A stretch of DNA of 64,000 nt from Saccharothrix violaceirubra (lineage in GTDB: Bacteria; Actinomycetota; Actinomycetes; Mycobacteriales; Pseudonocardiaceae), in contig NZ_JACHJS010000001.1 of NCBI RefSeq assembly GCF_014203755.1, forward strand, positions 372,001 to 436,000, in the 5' to 3' direction. The translations under genes and the position numbers were made by a program. Shown here in pieces: positions 1 to 8,061 of this stretch. The notes under the pieces were generated by a model, which saw only the letters and a list, made by a program, of their open reading frames with translations, had not been told where the DNA came from and made no database searches. Every line of letters begins with the position of its first letter. Position 1 is the first letter of the stretch.

Positions 1-1
1 C

Positions 2-673
<672 letters not shown>

Positions 674-679
674 TCGACC

Positions 680-713
680 GCCGGTCGGAGGGGCCCGTCC
701 CCCTCCGACCGGC
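680..713 (+). terminator. Intrinsic terminator hairpin after mdh
   Basis: A 14-bp perfect stem (680-693 with 700-713) with a 6-base loop lies just after the mdh stop. There is no T-run, which is usual for GC-rich actinomycete terminators. Confidence 0.7.
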
Positions 714-736
714 CAAGATCGTGGCAGGGTGGGCTG

Positions 737-1552
737 GTGACCAAGAACCCGTGGCCCGTCCCCGAACCCCAGGTCTCGCACGACGTCCACCCCGCGTTGG
801 CGGCGACCGCGCGCGCGGCGGCCCGGGCCTACCAGGAGGCCCGCCAGCTGCACGCCCGCTCGGAACTGCGGGAAGAGGTCGCCCAGGGCGCGGACGGCAC
901 GCCGACGATGCGCGTGGACGCGATCGTGGAGGAGGCCGTCGCCACCGCCGCCCGCCGGGTCGGCGTCAACCTCCTGTCGGAGGAGGCCGGTTTCCTGGAC
1001 CACGGTTCGGCGGTCACGCTCGTGGTGGACCCGGTGGACGGTTCGGCGAACGCCGCGCTCGGCGTGCCGCTGTCCTGCTTCTCCGGTGCCGTGGTCGTCG
1101 ACGACCGGCCGGTGGAAGCGCTCACGGTCTGGTTCGACACCGGCCGTAGCTGGTGGGCGAAGGCCGGTGAGCCCACGCCGTTCCGCACGTCCCGGCGCAC
1201 GAGTCTCGACGGCGCGGCGGTCTGCCTGATGCGCCCCAAGCGCGGGTCGACGGACGCCTGGCTGCGGGTCGCGGACCGCGCCGACCGCATCCGCGTGCTG
1301 TGCACGACCTGCCTGGAGACGATGCTGGTCGCGGAGGGCGCGGTCGACGCGTTCGCCGACACCGGCTCGGACACGCACCGGCTCATGGACCTGATCGCCG
1401 CGTCGGTGATCGTCCCGGCCGCCGGTGGCGCGCTGGTCGACCTCGACGGCCGGCCGCTGGTCTTCGACGTCGACCTGAGCCGGCGCTGGTCGGGGATCGC
1501 GGCGGCGACCCCTCAGCTCGCGGACGAGTTGATCACGACGATTCTCGGCTGA
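737..1552 (+). CDS. Inositol monophosphatase family protein
   Basis: A 271-residue protein of the metal-dependent inositol monophosphatase / fructose-1,6-bisphosphatase superfamily. The key motif DPVDGSANA near residue 97 matches the metal-binding DPIDGT signature, and an acidic LLSEEAG segment just before it matches the GEE/SEE metal-ligand motif. The C-terminal half holds an Asp in [12 protein letters not shown], where the family has its last metal ligand. The substrate (inositol phosphate, histidinol phosphate, PAP or other) cannot be told. The GTG start is preceded at 6 bases by a -10-like CAGGGT, so the mRNA may be leaderless. The 3' end overlaps the convergent SDR gene by 20 bases. Confidence 0.8.
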   Translation: MTKNPWPVPEPQVSHDVHPALAATARAAARAYQEARQLHARSELREEVAQGADGTPTMRVDAIVEEAVATAARRVGVNLLSEEAGFLDHGSAVTLVVDPVDGSANAALGVPLSCFSGAVVVDDRPVEALTVWFDTGRSWWAKAGEPTPFRTSRRTSLDGAAVCLMRPKRGSTDAWLRVADRADRIRVLCTTCLETMLVAEGAVDAFADTGSDTHRLMDLIAASVIVPAAGGALVDLDGRPLVFDVDLSRRWSGIAAATPQLADELITTILG

Positions 1553-2468
1553 GGGCGGCCCCGACCCCGAGGTCCCGGTACCACTCGGCGGTGCGGCGGA
1601 TCGCCTCCTCGTGCGGCGTCACCGCGAACGGACCGAAGTCGGTCTCGAACGCCGAGTGGTCCACCACCCACGGCCGGGTCCGCTGGTGCGCGAGTTCGCC
1701 CGCGCCGCGCAGCCGCTTCTCGAACAGCGCGCCGACGGTGAGCGCGATCTCGGGCAGCCGCAACGGCGTCCGCTCGCTCCCGATCACCTTCCGGGCCAGG
1801 TCGGCGAACGCCCGCACGGTCAGCGTCGGCGCGGCGGGCACGTGCCAGGTCCCGTCCCGGTCGCCGTCGCCGAGCGTGATCTGGGCCGCGGCCGTGTCGC
1901 CGAGGTAGGCGAAGGTGTGCGGCACGTCCAACGGTCCGAACCACATCGGACGTCGGCCCGCCGTCATCGGTCGAAGGATCAGCTCGCCCACGAGCGAGGA
2001 CACGCCGCCCGGTCCGTAGTAGTCACTGGACCGCCCGATCGCGTAACGCACACCCGAGGAACGCAACGTCGCGCCGAGTGCGCTCCGCAGCTTTTCCTTG
2101 ACCCCCAAGGGCTTTTCGGGGGTCGTCTCGCGCAGCGGCCCCGACACCGGTCCGTACGCGTAGAGGTTGTCCGCGAACACCAGCCGGGCGCCGGTGTCGT
2201 GGGCCGCCGCGATCGCGTTGTCCAGCATCGTCGGCAACGTCGTGGTCCATTCCGTGTAGGGCACGTTCGCGGCCAGGTGCAGCACGGAGGCACCCTGTGC
2301 CGCCCGCACCGTCGACTCCCGCGACAGCAGGTCGGCCCGCACGCCTTCGGCACCCGCCGGGGCACCGCCCGAACGGCTGACGGCGCGCACGTCCCGTCCC
2401 GCCTCGGCGAGCTGCCGGGCGATCTCGTGGCCGATACCCCTGCTCGCGCCGAGCACCACGACCGTCAT
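1533..2468 (-). CDS. NAD(P)-dependent epimerase/dehydratase (SDR family)
   Basis: A 311-residue extended-type short-chain dehydrogenase/reductase. The N-terminus VVVLGASRGIGHEIARQL carries the GxxxGxG-type Rossmann motif, and a later YAIGRSSDYYGPGG segment looks like a sugar-nucleotide epimerase-type protein. The open frame continues upstream, but the ATG at 2468 is chosen because a GGAGG ribosome site lies 7 bases before it and the Rossmann strand starts immediately. It is divergent from a TetR gene, with a palindromic operator between them, so it is probably the TetR target. The substrate is unknown; it could be a detoxification or sugar/flavonoid-reductase type enzyme. Confidence 0.8.
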   Translation of the reverse strand: MTVVVLGASRGIGHEIARQLAEAGRDVRAVSRSGGAPAGAEGVRADLLSRESTVRAAQGASVLHLAANVPYTEWTTTLPTMLDNAIAAAHDTGARLVFADNLYAYGPVSGPLRETTPEKPLGVKEKLRSALGATLRSSGVRYAIGRSSDYYGPGGVSSLVGELILRPMTAGRRPMWFGPLDVPHTFAYLGDTAAAQITLGDGDRDGTWHVPAAPTLTVRAFADLARKVIGSERTPLRLPEIALTVGALFEKRLRGAGELAHQRTRPWVVDHSAFETDFGPFAVTPHEEAIRRTAEWYRDLGVGAALSRESS

Positions 2469-2497
2469 CCGAACCTCCAGTGAGAGCCTCTCGCTTC

Positions 2498-2523
2498 TGT
2501 TAGAAGTTCTAACACAAGTTAGA
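2498..2523. promoter_or_regulatory. Palindromic operator between SDR and TetR genes
   Basis: TGTTAGAA-G-TTCTAACA at 2498-2514 is a perfect 17-bp palindrome. A second overlapping inverted repeat TCTAAC-N4-GTTAGA spans 2508-2523. It is the only AT-rich stretch nearby and lies between two divergent starts, as expected for an autoregulated TetR operator with two dimer sites. Confidence 0.7.
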
Positions 2524-2544
2524 GTGCGCAACAAGGAGGTGGCC

Positions 2545-3198
2545 GTGACGACGAGGCGTGAGCGGTACCGCGAGGAGACCCGGGACGAGGTCAAGCGCAT
2601 CGCGCTGGGGCAACTGGCCGAACACGGCCCGGAGGGGATCTCGGTCAACGCGATCGCCAAGCGCATGGGCGTGACCGGACCCGCGCTCTACCGGTACTTC
2701 AAGGGGCGCGACGCGCTGCTCGACGCGTTGATCAGGGACGCGTGGGCCGACCTCGGCACCGCGGTCGAGACCGACGCCGACGCGAGCCGGCACCGGCCGA
2801 CCGCGGACCGGGTGCTGTCCTTCGGCGCGGCGTTCCGGGACTGGGCACTGGCCCAGCCGCACCGCTACCTGCTGTTGTTCGGCACGCCCGTGCCCGGCTA
2901 CCACGCGCCGCCGGACACCATCGCCGCCGCGCACCGCACGATGAGCGCGTTCATCGCCGTCCTGCGTGACGGGGTCCAGGACGGCGGCGTCCGGCCCGCC
3001 GGACTCGACGAGCAGCTCATGGGCTGGGCCGATGCGCGCGGCGAGGACGAGGTACCCGCCGCCGTGCTGCTGACGGCCGTGCGGGCGTTCACCAGGCTGC
3101 ACGGCGTGCTCAGCCTGGAGGTCACCGGCCAGTTCGGACCGGTGGGTGTCGACCCGGCGCTGCTCTACCGCGCCGAGCTGGAGTCCCTCCTGACCTGA
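2545..3198 (+). CDS. TetR/AcrR family transcriptional regulator
   Basis: A 217-residue one-component regulator. Residues ~10-60 form a TetR helix-turn-helix (AIAKRMGVTGPALYRYFKGR), and the remainder is an all-helical ligand domain of the WHG-like type. The GTG at 2545 is preferred over an upstream in-frame GTG (2524) because AAGGAGG lies 5 bases upstream of it. It should bind the palindromes just upstream and repress itself and the divergent SDR gene. The ligand cannot be inferred. Its 3' end overlaps the convergent DUF1918 gene by 34 bases. Confidence 0.88.
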   Translation: MTTRRERYREETRDEVKRIALGQLAEHGPEGISVNAIAKRMGVTGPALYRYFKGRDALLDALIRDAWADLGTAVETDADASRHRPTADRVLSFGAAFRDWALAQPHRYLLLFGTPVPGYHAPPDTIAAAHRTMSAFIAVLRDGVQDGGVRPAGLDEQLMGWADARGEDEVPAAVLLTAVRAFTRLHGVLSLEVTGQFGPVGVDPALLYRAELESLLT

Positions 3199-3392
3199 CG
3201 CGGCAGGTCTTCGGGGTGCCGGACCAGGCTGTCCGGGCCGGGGTAGACCAGACCCTCGTGCCCGTCGTCGAACCGGACCAGGTACGGGGGAGAACCTGCC
3301 GAGCCGCGAACCTCGATGATCTCGCCGACCTGTTCGGCGAGTCCGGCTTTACGGCTGTGGATGTGCAACAAGTCGCCGACTATCGCTTGCAT
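3165..3392 (-). CDS. DUF1918 domain protein
   Basis: A 75-residue protein that is almost entirely one DUF1918 domain. It begins MQAIVGDLLHIHSR and contains VGEIIEVRG and PYLVRFDDGHEGLVYPGPD, the hallmark of this small SH3/KOW-like actinobacterial family of unknown function. GGAGGTGT lies ~9 bases before the ATG. A longer open frame upstream is a composition artefact. The C-terminal 15 residues (Arg/Ser-rich) overlap the TetR 3' end on the other strand. Confidence 0.85.
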   Translation of the reverse strand: MQAIVGDLLHIHSRKAGLAEQVGEIIEVRGSAGSPPYLVRFDDGHEGLVYPGPDSLVRHPEDLPRQVRRDSSSAR

Positions 3393-3460
3393 TCGCCTGA
3401 CACCTCCATGCGTCCGCGCAGGGGCCGGTTCCGAACGTACCGGCCCCACCGCGTCCGCGC

Positions 3461-3856
3461 TCAGGCGCAGGCTTTGGAAAGTGCGTTGAACTGGTCCAGC
3501 TTCTTCTGCGACCACTCGGCGATGGACGCCGGGCTCAGGTCCTGGACCGTCACCTGGCTCATCGTCGTCGACACGCCGGTGATCGCGTCCTTGAGCGTGG
3601 TGTCGCCGGCCTTGGCCGCCAGCGCGTTCAGCTCCTCGGCCTTCTTCTGCGTCTCCTCGACGGCCTTCTGCGGGTCGGTCGCGTCCGGCGTGAACCCGGC
3701 CAGCTTCAACGCCTCGACGCACAGCGTGACCTTGTCCGCCGCGTTGCCGACCTGGTTCGCCGTGTCCGACGCCTGCTGGACCGCCTCGCACCCGCTGATC
3801 GCGCCGGCGAGCCCGAGCGCGAGCAGGATGGTGGCTACCGGACGACCTGCGCGCAT
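3461..3856 (-). CDS. Small lipoprotein, spanin2-like family
   Basis: A 131-residue predicted lipoprotein. It starts with RPVATILLALGLAGAISGC, a short hydrophobic signal ending in a lipobox Cys at ~23, followed by a soluble helical domain rich in Gln, Ala and Lys with two further Cys (in LCVEAL and near the C-terminus) that could form a disulfide. Similar actinobacterial proteins are often annotated bacteriophage spanin2 family, but nothing here indicates a phage. It stands alone between the DUF1918 gene and the ABC operon. Function unknown; probably attached to the outer face of the membrane. Confidence 0.7.
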   Translation of the reverse strand: MRAGRPVATILLALGLAGAISGCEAVQQASDTANQVGNAADKVTLCVEALKLAGFTPDATDPQKAVEETQKKAEELNALAAKAGDTTLKDAITGVSTTMSQVTVQDLSPASIAEWSQKKLDQFNALSKACA

Positions 3857-3920
3857 GGCGGGCTCCCGTTCATCGTTGACCGTTTCGCCCGACTCTACCG
3901 ATGCGCGTAAGGCTCGTGGC

Positions 3921-4871
3921 CTAACGACGCGCGTACAACTCGCGCACGACGTCGTCGATCTCCGGCTCCGCCACGGCGACGTCGTGCACGTCGACCCGTG
4001 CCGCGACCGCCGCGATCAACGCCGCCGCCGTGGTCTCGGCCCGGCGGAACGCGATGCGCAGCCGCAGGCCCTCGGCCCGTACGGACACCACGCCGGGCAG
4101 GTCGGCCACCGACGGGCCCGGCCGTTCCAGGTCCACGACCAGGGTGCGCTCCGGCGCGACCTCGGTCCGCAGCCGGTCCAGCGGCCCGTCCACGAGCACC
4201 GTGCCCCGGTCGATCACGACCAGGCGCGGGCACAGCCGCTCGATGTCGTCGAGGTCGTGCGTGGTCAGCAGCAACGTGGTGCCGCGCCGGGTGTTCAGCT
4301 CGGCGAGGAACTCGCGCAGCTTCTCCTTGGACTCCAGGTCGAGCCCGATCGTCGGCTCGTCGAGCACGAGCAGGTCGGGCGCGTGCAGCAGCGCGGCCGT
4401 GACCTCGCCGCGCATCCGCTGGCCGAGCGAGAGCTGGCGGACCGGCGTGTCCAGGAACGCGGCCAGCCCGAGCAGGTCGACGCACTCGTGGAGCCTGCGC
4501 GCGTGGTCGGCGGCCGGCACCCGGTAGACCGACCGCAGCAGGTCGAAGCTGTCCCGCAGCGGCAGGTCCCACCAGAGCTGGCTGCGTTGCCCGAACACCA
4601 CGCCGATGCGCCGGGCGAGCGCGCGCCGGTCGCGGCTGGGGTCCACGCCCGCCACGCGCACGTGCCCGGCCGTGGGCACGAGGATGCCGGTCAGCATCTT
4701 GATCGTCGTGGACTTGCCGGCGCCGTTGGGTCCGACGTAGCCGACGGCCTCGCCGGCCGCGATGTCGAACGACACGTCGGCGACGGCCGTGACCACGCGC
4801 TTCTCCCGGCGGAACCGGCCGCTCTTGGCCCGGACGACGAACTCCCGGCGCAGGTCGCGCACCTCGATCAT
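3921..4871 (-). CDS. ABC-2 exporter ATP-binding protein (COG4586 type)
   Basis: A 316-residue ATPase that should power the two adjacent permeases. Walker A is GPNGAGKST (~residues 50-58), the signature is LSLGQR, Walker B is LLVLDEPTIGLD, and the switch His is in LLTTHDLDD. The insert FGQRSQLWWDLP after the Q-loop and the C-terminal ~70-residue extension are typical of the COG4586 exporter ATPases that pair with two ABC-2 permeases (COG4587/COG3694). Its ATG overlaps the upstream permease stop by 4 bases, so translation is coupled. The transported substrate is unknown; drug or lipid export is the usual guess. Confidence 0.88.
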   Translation of the reverse strand: MIEVRDLRREFVVRAKSGRFRREKRVVTAVADVSFDIAAGEAVGYVGPNGAGKSTTIKMLTGILVPTAGHVRVAGVDPSRDRRALARRIGVVFGQRSQLWWDLPLRDSFDLLRSVYRVPAADHARRLHECVDLLGLAAFLDTPVRQLSLGQRMRGEVTAALLHAPDLLVLDEPTIGLDLESKEKLREFLAELNTRRGTTLLLTTHDLDDIERLCPRLVVIDRGTVLVDGPLDRLRTEVAPERTLVVDLERPGPSVADLPGVVSVRAEGLRLRIAFRRAETTAAALIAAVAARVDVHDVAVAEPEIDDVVRELYARR

Positions 4872-5665
4872 GATCCAGTCCCTCGGTAGTGCCGGACGGC
4901 GAAGCGCCACACCAGGCCGGCCAGCGACGCGGCCACGAGCGCGACGAGCGGCGAGATCCAGCCCAGGAAAGCCGGTCCGCCCAACGGGTCCGCGCGGTCG
5001 AGCAGGGCCAGCGCGGGGTAGTAGGCGACGAACGCGCCGCCCGCGACGTAGCCCAGGAACCAGCGGATCCACCCGCTGTAGGCGCTGACCGGGTAGGACG
5101 TGAACGCGTTGTTGCCGTAGGTCACCGTGGCCGACAGTTCGCGCCCCTCCACCAGCCAGAAGCACACCGACCCGGCCGCGACCCACACCGACGCGAAGAT
5201 CACCGCACCCGCCGCGGGCGTCACGGTGATCAGCGCGACGGTCGCCGGCGACCACGCGATGTCGTTGTGCCACAAGGCGAACACGAGCATGCCCAGCGCC
5301 GAGAGGATGCGCCCCACCCGGCGGATCTGGAACTCGGACACCACGATCTGCCCGAGCGTGCCCAGCGGACGCAGCAACAACGTGTCGAACGAGCCGGTGC
5401 GCACGTGGTTGGGCAGCTCGTCGATCTGGCCCACGAACAGGTCGGCGAGCGCGAACGACAACCCGGCGAACGAGTAGACCAGCAGCACCTCGGTGACGGC
5501 GAACCCGCCGAGCGCGTCGACCCGCGTGAACATCACCAGGATCAGCACCAGCTCGGCGAACTGGCCGACGGCCTGGCCCAGGCACTGGATCAGGAACGAG
5601 CGCCGGTACGCGAGCTGGCCGCGCAGTCGCGCGCCGACCAGCCGGAGGTAGGTCCGGTCAGCCAC
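4868..5665 (-). CDS. ABC-2 family permease (COG3694 type)
   Basis: A 265-residue integral membrane protein with about six hydrophobic segments and the conserved cytoplasmic stretch VGQIDELPNHVRTGSFDTLL, which marks ABC-2 permeases of the COG3694/COG4587 pair. The start overlaps the previous permease gene by 8 bases and its stop overlaps the ATPase start by 4 bases, so the three genes form one coupled operon. It most likely forms a heterodimer with the other permease. Confidence 0.85.
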   Translation of the reverse strand: MADRTYLRLVGARLRGQLAYRRSFLIQCLGQAVGQFAELVLILVMFTRVDALGGFAVTEVLLVYSFAGLSFALADLFVGQIDELPNHVRTGSFDTLLLRPLGTLGQIVVSEFQIRRVGRILSALGMLVFALWHNDIAWSPATVALITVTPAAGAVIFASVWVAAGSVCFWLVEGRELSATVTYGNNAFTSYPVSAYSGWIRWFLGYVAGGAFVAYYPALALLDRADPLGGPAFLGWISPLVALVAASLAGLVWRFAVRHYRGTGS

Positions 5666-6437
5666 CCTGGACCACCACCCGGCGTACCGCGCGGGCGAGC
5701 ACCAGGCGGCCGAGCAGGATCAGCGCGACGGCCCAGAACACCTGGTGTGCCAACGTGATCCACTGTGGACCGTGGCCGAGGTAGACGTCCACGGGCGCTT
5801 GGAGGGTCGACGGGAACGGCGTGCACCACAGCAGGGTCCGCGCCCAGTCCGGGAAGAACGCCAGCGGCAGGCCGAGCCCGCACATGACCCAGACCAGGGC
5901 GTTGTAGAGGCTCATGATGCCCCGGTTGTCGAGCAGCCAGAACGTGGACAGGTTGACCAGGAACCGCACGCCGAAGCTCACCGTGAGCGAGAGGGCGAGG
6001 CTGAGCGCGAACAGCGGCCAGGTGCCGGCGTCGGGCCAGTGGAACGGGAAGAACACCGCGCCGACCGCGGTGGGCGGCACGAACCGGATCAGCGCGGTGA
6101 ACCCGGCCCGGCCGACGTCCTGCGCGTACAGGGCGGCCTGCAGGTCCCAGGGGCGGTACAGGTCGACCACGACGTCGCCGGAGCGGACGCGTTCGCCCAG
6201 TTCGGTGTCGCCCCAGAGGTTGATGAATCCGATGATCCCCTGGCCGAGCCACACGTAGCTGACCGCGGCGGGCACGTCGTAGCCGGCGACCGTGCCGGCC
6301 GAGGACACGACCGCGACGAGGATGGCCGTGCGCAGGAACCCGAACACGACGTTCGCGGCCACGCCCGCGAGCATCGCCTGGCGGTAGGTGGAGTGGCGGC
6401 GGAACCCGGCCGCCGCGAGCCGGGCGTACAGGCGCAC
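5658..6437 (-). CDS. ABC-2 family permease (COG4587 type)
   Basis: A 259-residue membrane protein with about six transmembrane segments and a cytoplasmic ELGERVRSGDVVVDLYRPWD stretch matching ABC-2 permeases. It is the first structural gene of the exporter operon and lies 31 bases downstream of the ArsR-type regulator on the same strand. Together with the next permease and ATPase it forms a complete exporter of unknown substrate. Confidence 0.85.
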   Translation of the reverse strand: MRLYARLAAAGFRRHSTYRQAMLAGVAANVVFGFLRTAILVAVVSSAGTVAGYDVPAAVSYVWLGQGIIGFINLWGDTELGERVRSGDVVVDLYRPWDLQAALYAQDVGRAGFTALIRFVPPTAVGAVFFPFHWPDAGTWPLFALSLALSLTVSFGVRFLVNLSTFWLLDNRGIMSLYNALVWVMCGLGLPLAFFPDWARTLLWCTPFPSTLQAPVDVYLGHGPQWITLAHQVFWAVALILLGRLVLARAVRRVVVQGG

Positions 6438-6468
6438 GGATTACAACCTAGGCAGGCCGGCAACCGAT

Positions 6469-6783
6469 TTAGCGGCGGGCGGCGAGCACCCCGTCGAGCA
6501 GGCCCGGGAACAGGGCGTCGAGGTCGGCGCGGCGCAGCGTGCTGATCCGCGACGTGCCCTTGGGCGTGACCTCGACGACGCCCGCCTCGCGCAGCGTGCG
6601 CACGTGGTGGGTGAGCGTCGACGCGCCGACGCCCAGGTCGAGCGTGCCGCACGAGATGCCCTCGGTGCGCTCGGCAAGGGCGCGCACGATCTTGAGCCGC
6701 ACGGGGTCGGCGAGGGCGTTGAGCACGGTCGAGATCTCGATCTCGGTGCGGTCCGGCTGCGGCAGTGCGCTCATGCCGCCCAT
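6469..6783 (-). CDS. ArsR-family winged-helix regulator
   Basis: A 104-residue regulator. Residues ~18-90 form an ArsR-type winged helix: ALADPVRLKIVRALAE, then the recognition helix ASTLTHHVRTLREAGVV and a wing TPKGTSRIS. There is a single Cys in EGISCGTLDL, so a metal-sensing Cys pair is absent; it is closer to the YjgA/HxlR-like multidrug type than to ArsR itself. It heads the ABC exporter operon and is divergent from an MFS exporter across a 78-bp AT-rich spacer, so it probably controls both. A second ATG three codons in (6774) is an alternative start. Confidence 0.82.
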   Translation of the reverse strand: MGGMSALPQPDRTEIEISTVLNALADPVRLKIVRALAERTEGISCGTLDLGVGASTLTHHVRTLREAGVVEVTPKGTSRISTLRRADLDALFPGLLDGVLAARR

Positions 6784-6861
6784 ATTACGATACAGGTCGA
6801 ACTTTCATGGATATCGTAGTACGGTCCACATCGAAATATAGTCGGCCTCCGGGGGAGTCCC
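6784..6861. promoter_or_regulatory. Divergent promoter/operator region, ArsR and MFS genes
   Basis: A short AT-rich intergenic region in an otherwise very GC-rich sequence. It contains the inverted repeat TACGATA (6786-6792) and TATCGTA (6812-6818), separated by 19 bases, a probable regulator binding site. A GGGGGAG ribosome site precedes the MFS ATG. Confidence 0.55.
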
Positions 6862-8061
6862 ATGTCCGCCCGTACCACCCTGCTGGCGTTCGGCGCGTTC
6901 ACCGTCGGCACCAGCGGCTACATCGTGGCCGGCGTCCTGCCGGCGGTCAGCGCGGAACTGCACGTCTCCCACGCCACGGCGGGACAGCTGCTGACCGCGT
7001 TCGCCATCGCCTACGCCGTGTCCTCGCCCGTGCTCGCCGCCCTCACCGGGCGGTGGGAACGGCGCACGCTGCTCGTCGCCGCACTCCTGGTGTCGGCCCT
7101 GGGCAACGCTTTCGCGGCCATCGCGCCGAACTACCCGCTGCTGCTGGTCGCCCGGGTGATCAGCGCGTTCGGCGCGGCCGTGTTCACACCCGGCGCCACA
7201 CTCGTGGCCACCGTGCTCAGCCCGCCCGAACGCCGGGGACGGGCGGTGGCACTGGTGTTCGGCGGGCTCACCGCGGCGCTGATCGTGGGCGTGCCGGCGG
7301 GCAACCTGCTCGGCGGCACGCTGGGTTACCGGGGTGTGTTCGCCCTGATCGCGGTCGTGTCGGTGCTCGCGGCCGTTGCCGTCCGGCAGTGGTTGCCGCG
7401 CGTGGACGCACCGCCGGTCGTCGGCCTGCGCGCCCGTTTCGCACCGGCGGCGGACCGGCGGGTGCTCGGCGTGCTGGGCGTGACCGTGCTCGTGTGCGTC
7501 GCGGTGTTCTCGGTGTTCAACTTCATCGCGCCGCTGCTGCACGCGACGGCCGGGCTCGACGGTGCGGTGGTCGGCGGCGTGCTCGTGGCCTACGGGCTGG
7601 GCGCGGCGTTCGGCAACTGGGGCGCGGGCGTGCTCGCCGACCGGGTCGACACGCGGCGGCTGCTGGTGACGTTGCTGAGCCTGTTCGTCGTGGTGCTGGC
7701 GACGTTGCCGCTGACCATGACGTCGGTGTTCACGTCGGCCGTCGTGCTGTTCGTGTGGGGTGCGCTGACGTGGTCGGCCAACCCGCCGATCCAGAGCTGG
7801 CTGATCCGCCTGGCACCGGCCGACGCCGGGCTGCTGCTGTCGCTCAACGCGTCCGCGATCTACCTGGGCGTGGGGCTGTCGGGCGTGGTCGGCGGCGTCG
7901 TGATCAGCTGGGTCGGGCTGGGACCGTTGGCGCCCATCGCGGCCGTGCTCGGCGTCGTGGCGCTGGGTCTGCTGCTGGTCGCGTTGAAGCCCGCTCAGGA
8001 ACCGAACGCGCTCGTGGTGACCTCGCCGGCGTCGGGCTCGCTCGCCAGGCAGTGGAAGTAG
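6862..8061 (+). CDS. MFS exporter, DHA1 family
   Basis: A 399-residue major facilitator with 12 predicted membrane segments. The loop 2-3 motif ALTGRWERRTLLVAA corresponds to the MFS A-motif and the helix 5 region GVPAGNLLGG to the exporter C-motif, as in arabinose/chloramphenicol-type DHA1 drug exporters. It is divergent from an ArsR-like regulator and a three-gene ABC exporter, giving two efflux units under likely common control. Its last 67 bases overlap the convergent kinase gene. Substrate unknown. Confidence 0.85.
   Translation: MSARTTLLAFGAFTVGTSGYIVAGVLPAVSAELHVSHATAGQLLTAFAIAYAVSSPVLAALTGRWERRTLLVAALLVSALGNAFAAIAPNYPLLLVARVISAFGAAVFTPGATLVATVLSPPERRGRAVALVFGGLTAALIVGVPAGNLLGGTLGYRGVFALIAVVSVLAAVAVRQWLPRVDAPPVVGLRARFAPAADRRVLGVLGVTVLVCVAVFSVFNFIAPLLHATAGLDGAVVGGVLVAYGLGAAFGNWGAGVLADRVDTRRLLVTLLSLFVVVLATLPLTMTSVFTSAVVLFVWGALTWSANPPIQSWLIRLAPADAGLLLSLNASAIYLGVGLSGVVGGVVISWVGLGPLAPIAAVLGVVALGLLLVALKPAQEPNALVVTSPASGSLARQWK

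Noticed and set aside
1533..2666. Longer N-terminal extension of the SDR protein
   Set aside because: The extension would run across the operator and TetR start; the Rossmann motif begins right after the ATG at 2468, which has a good ribosome site.
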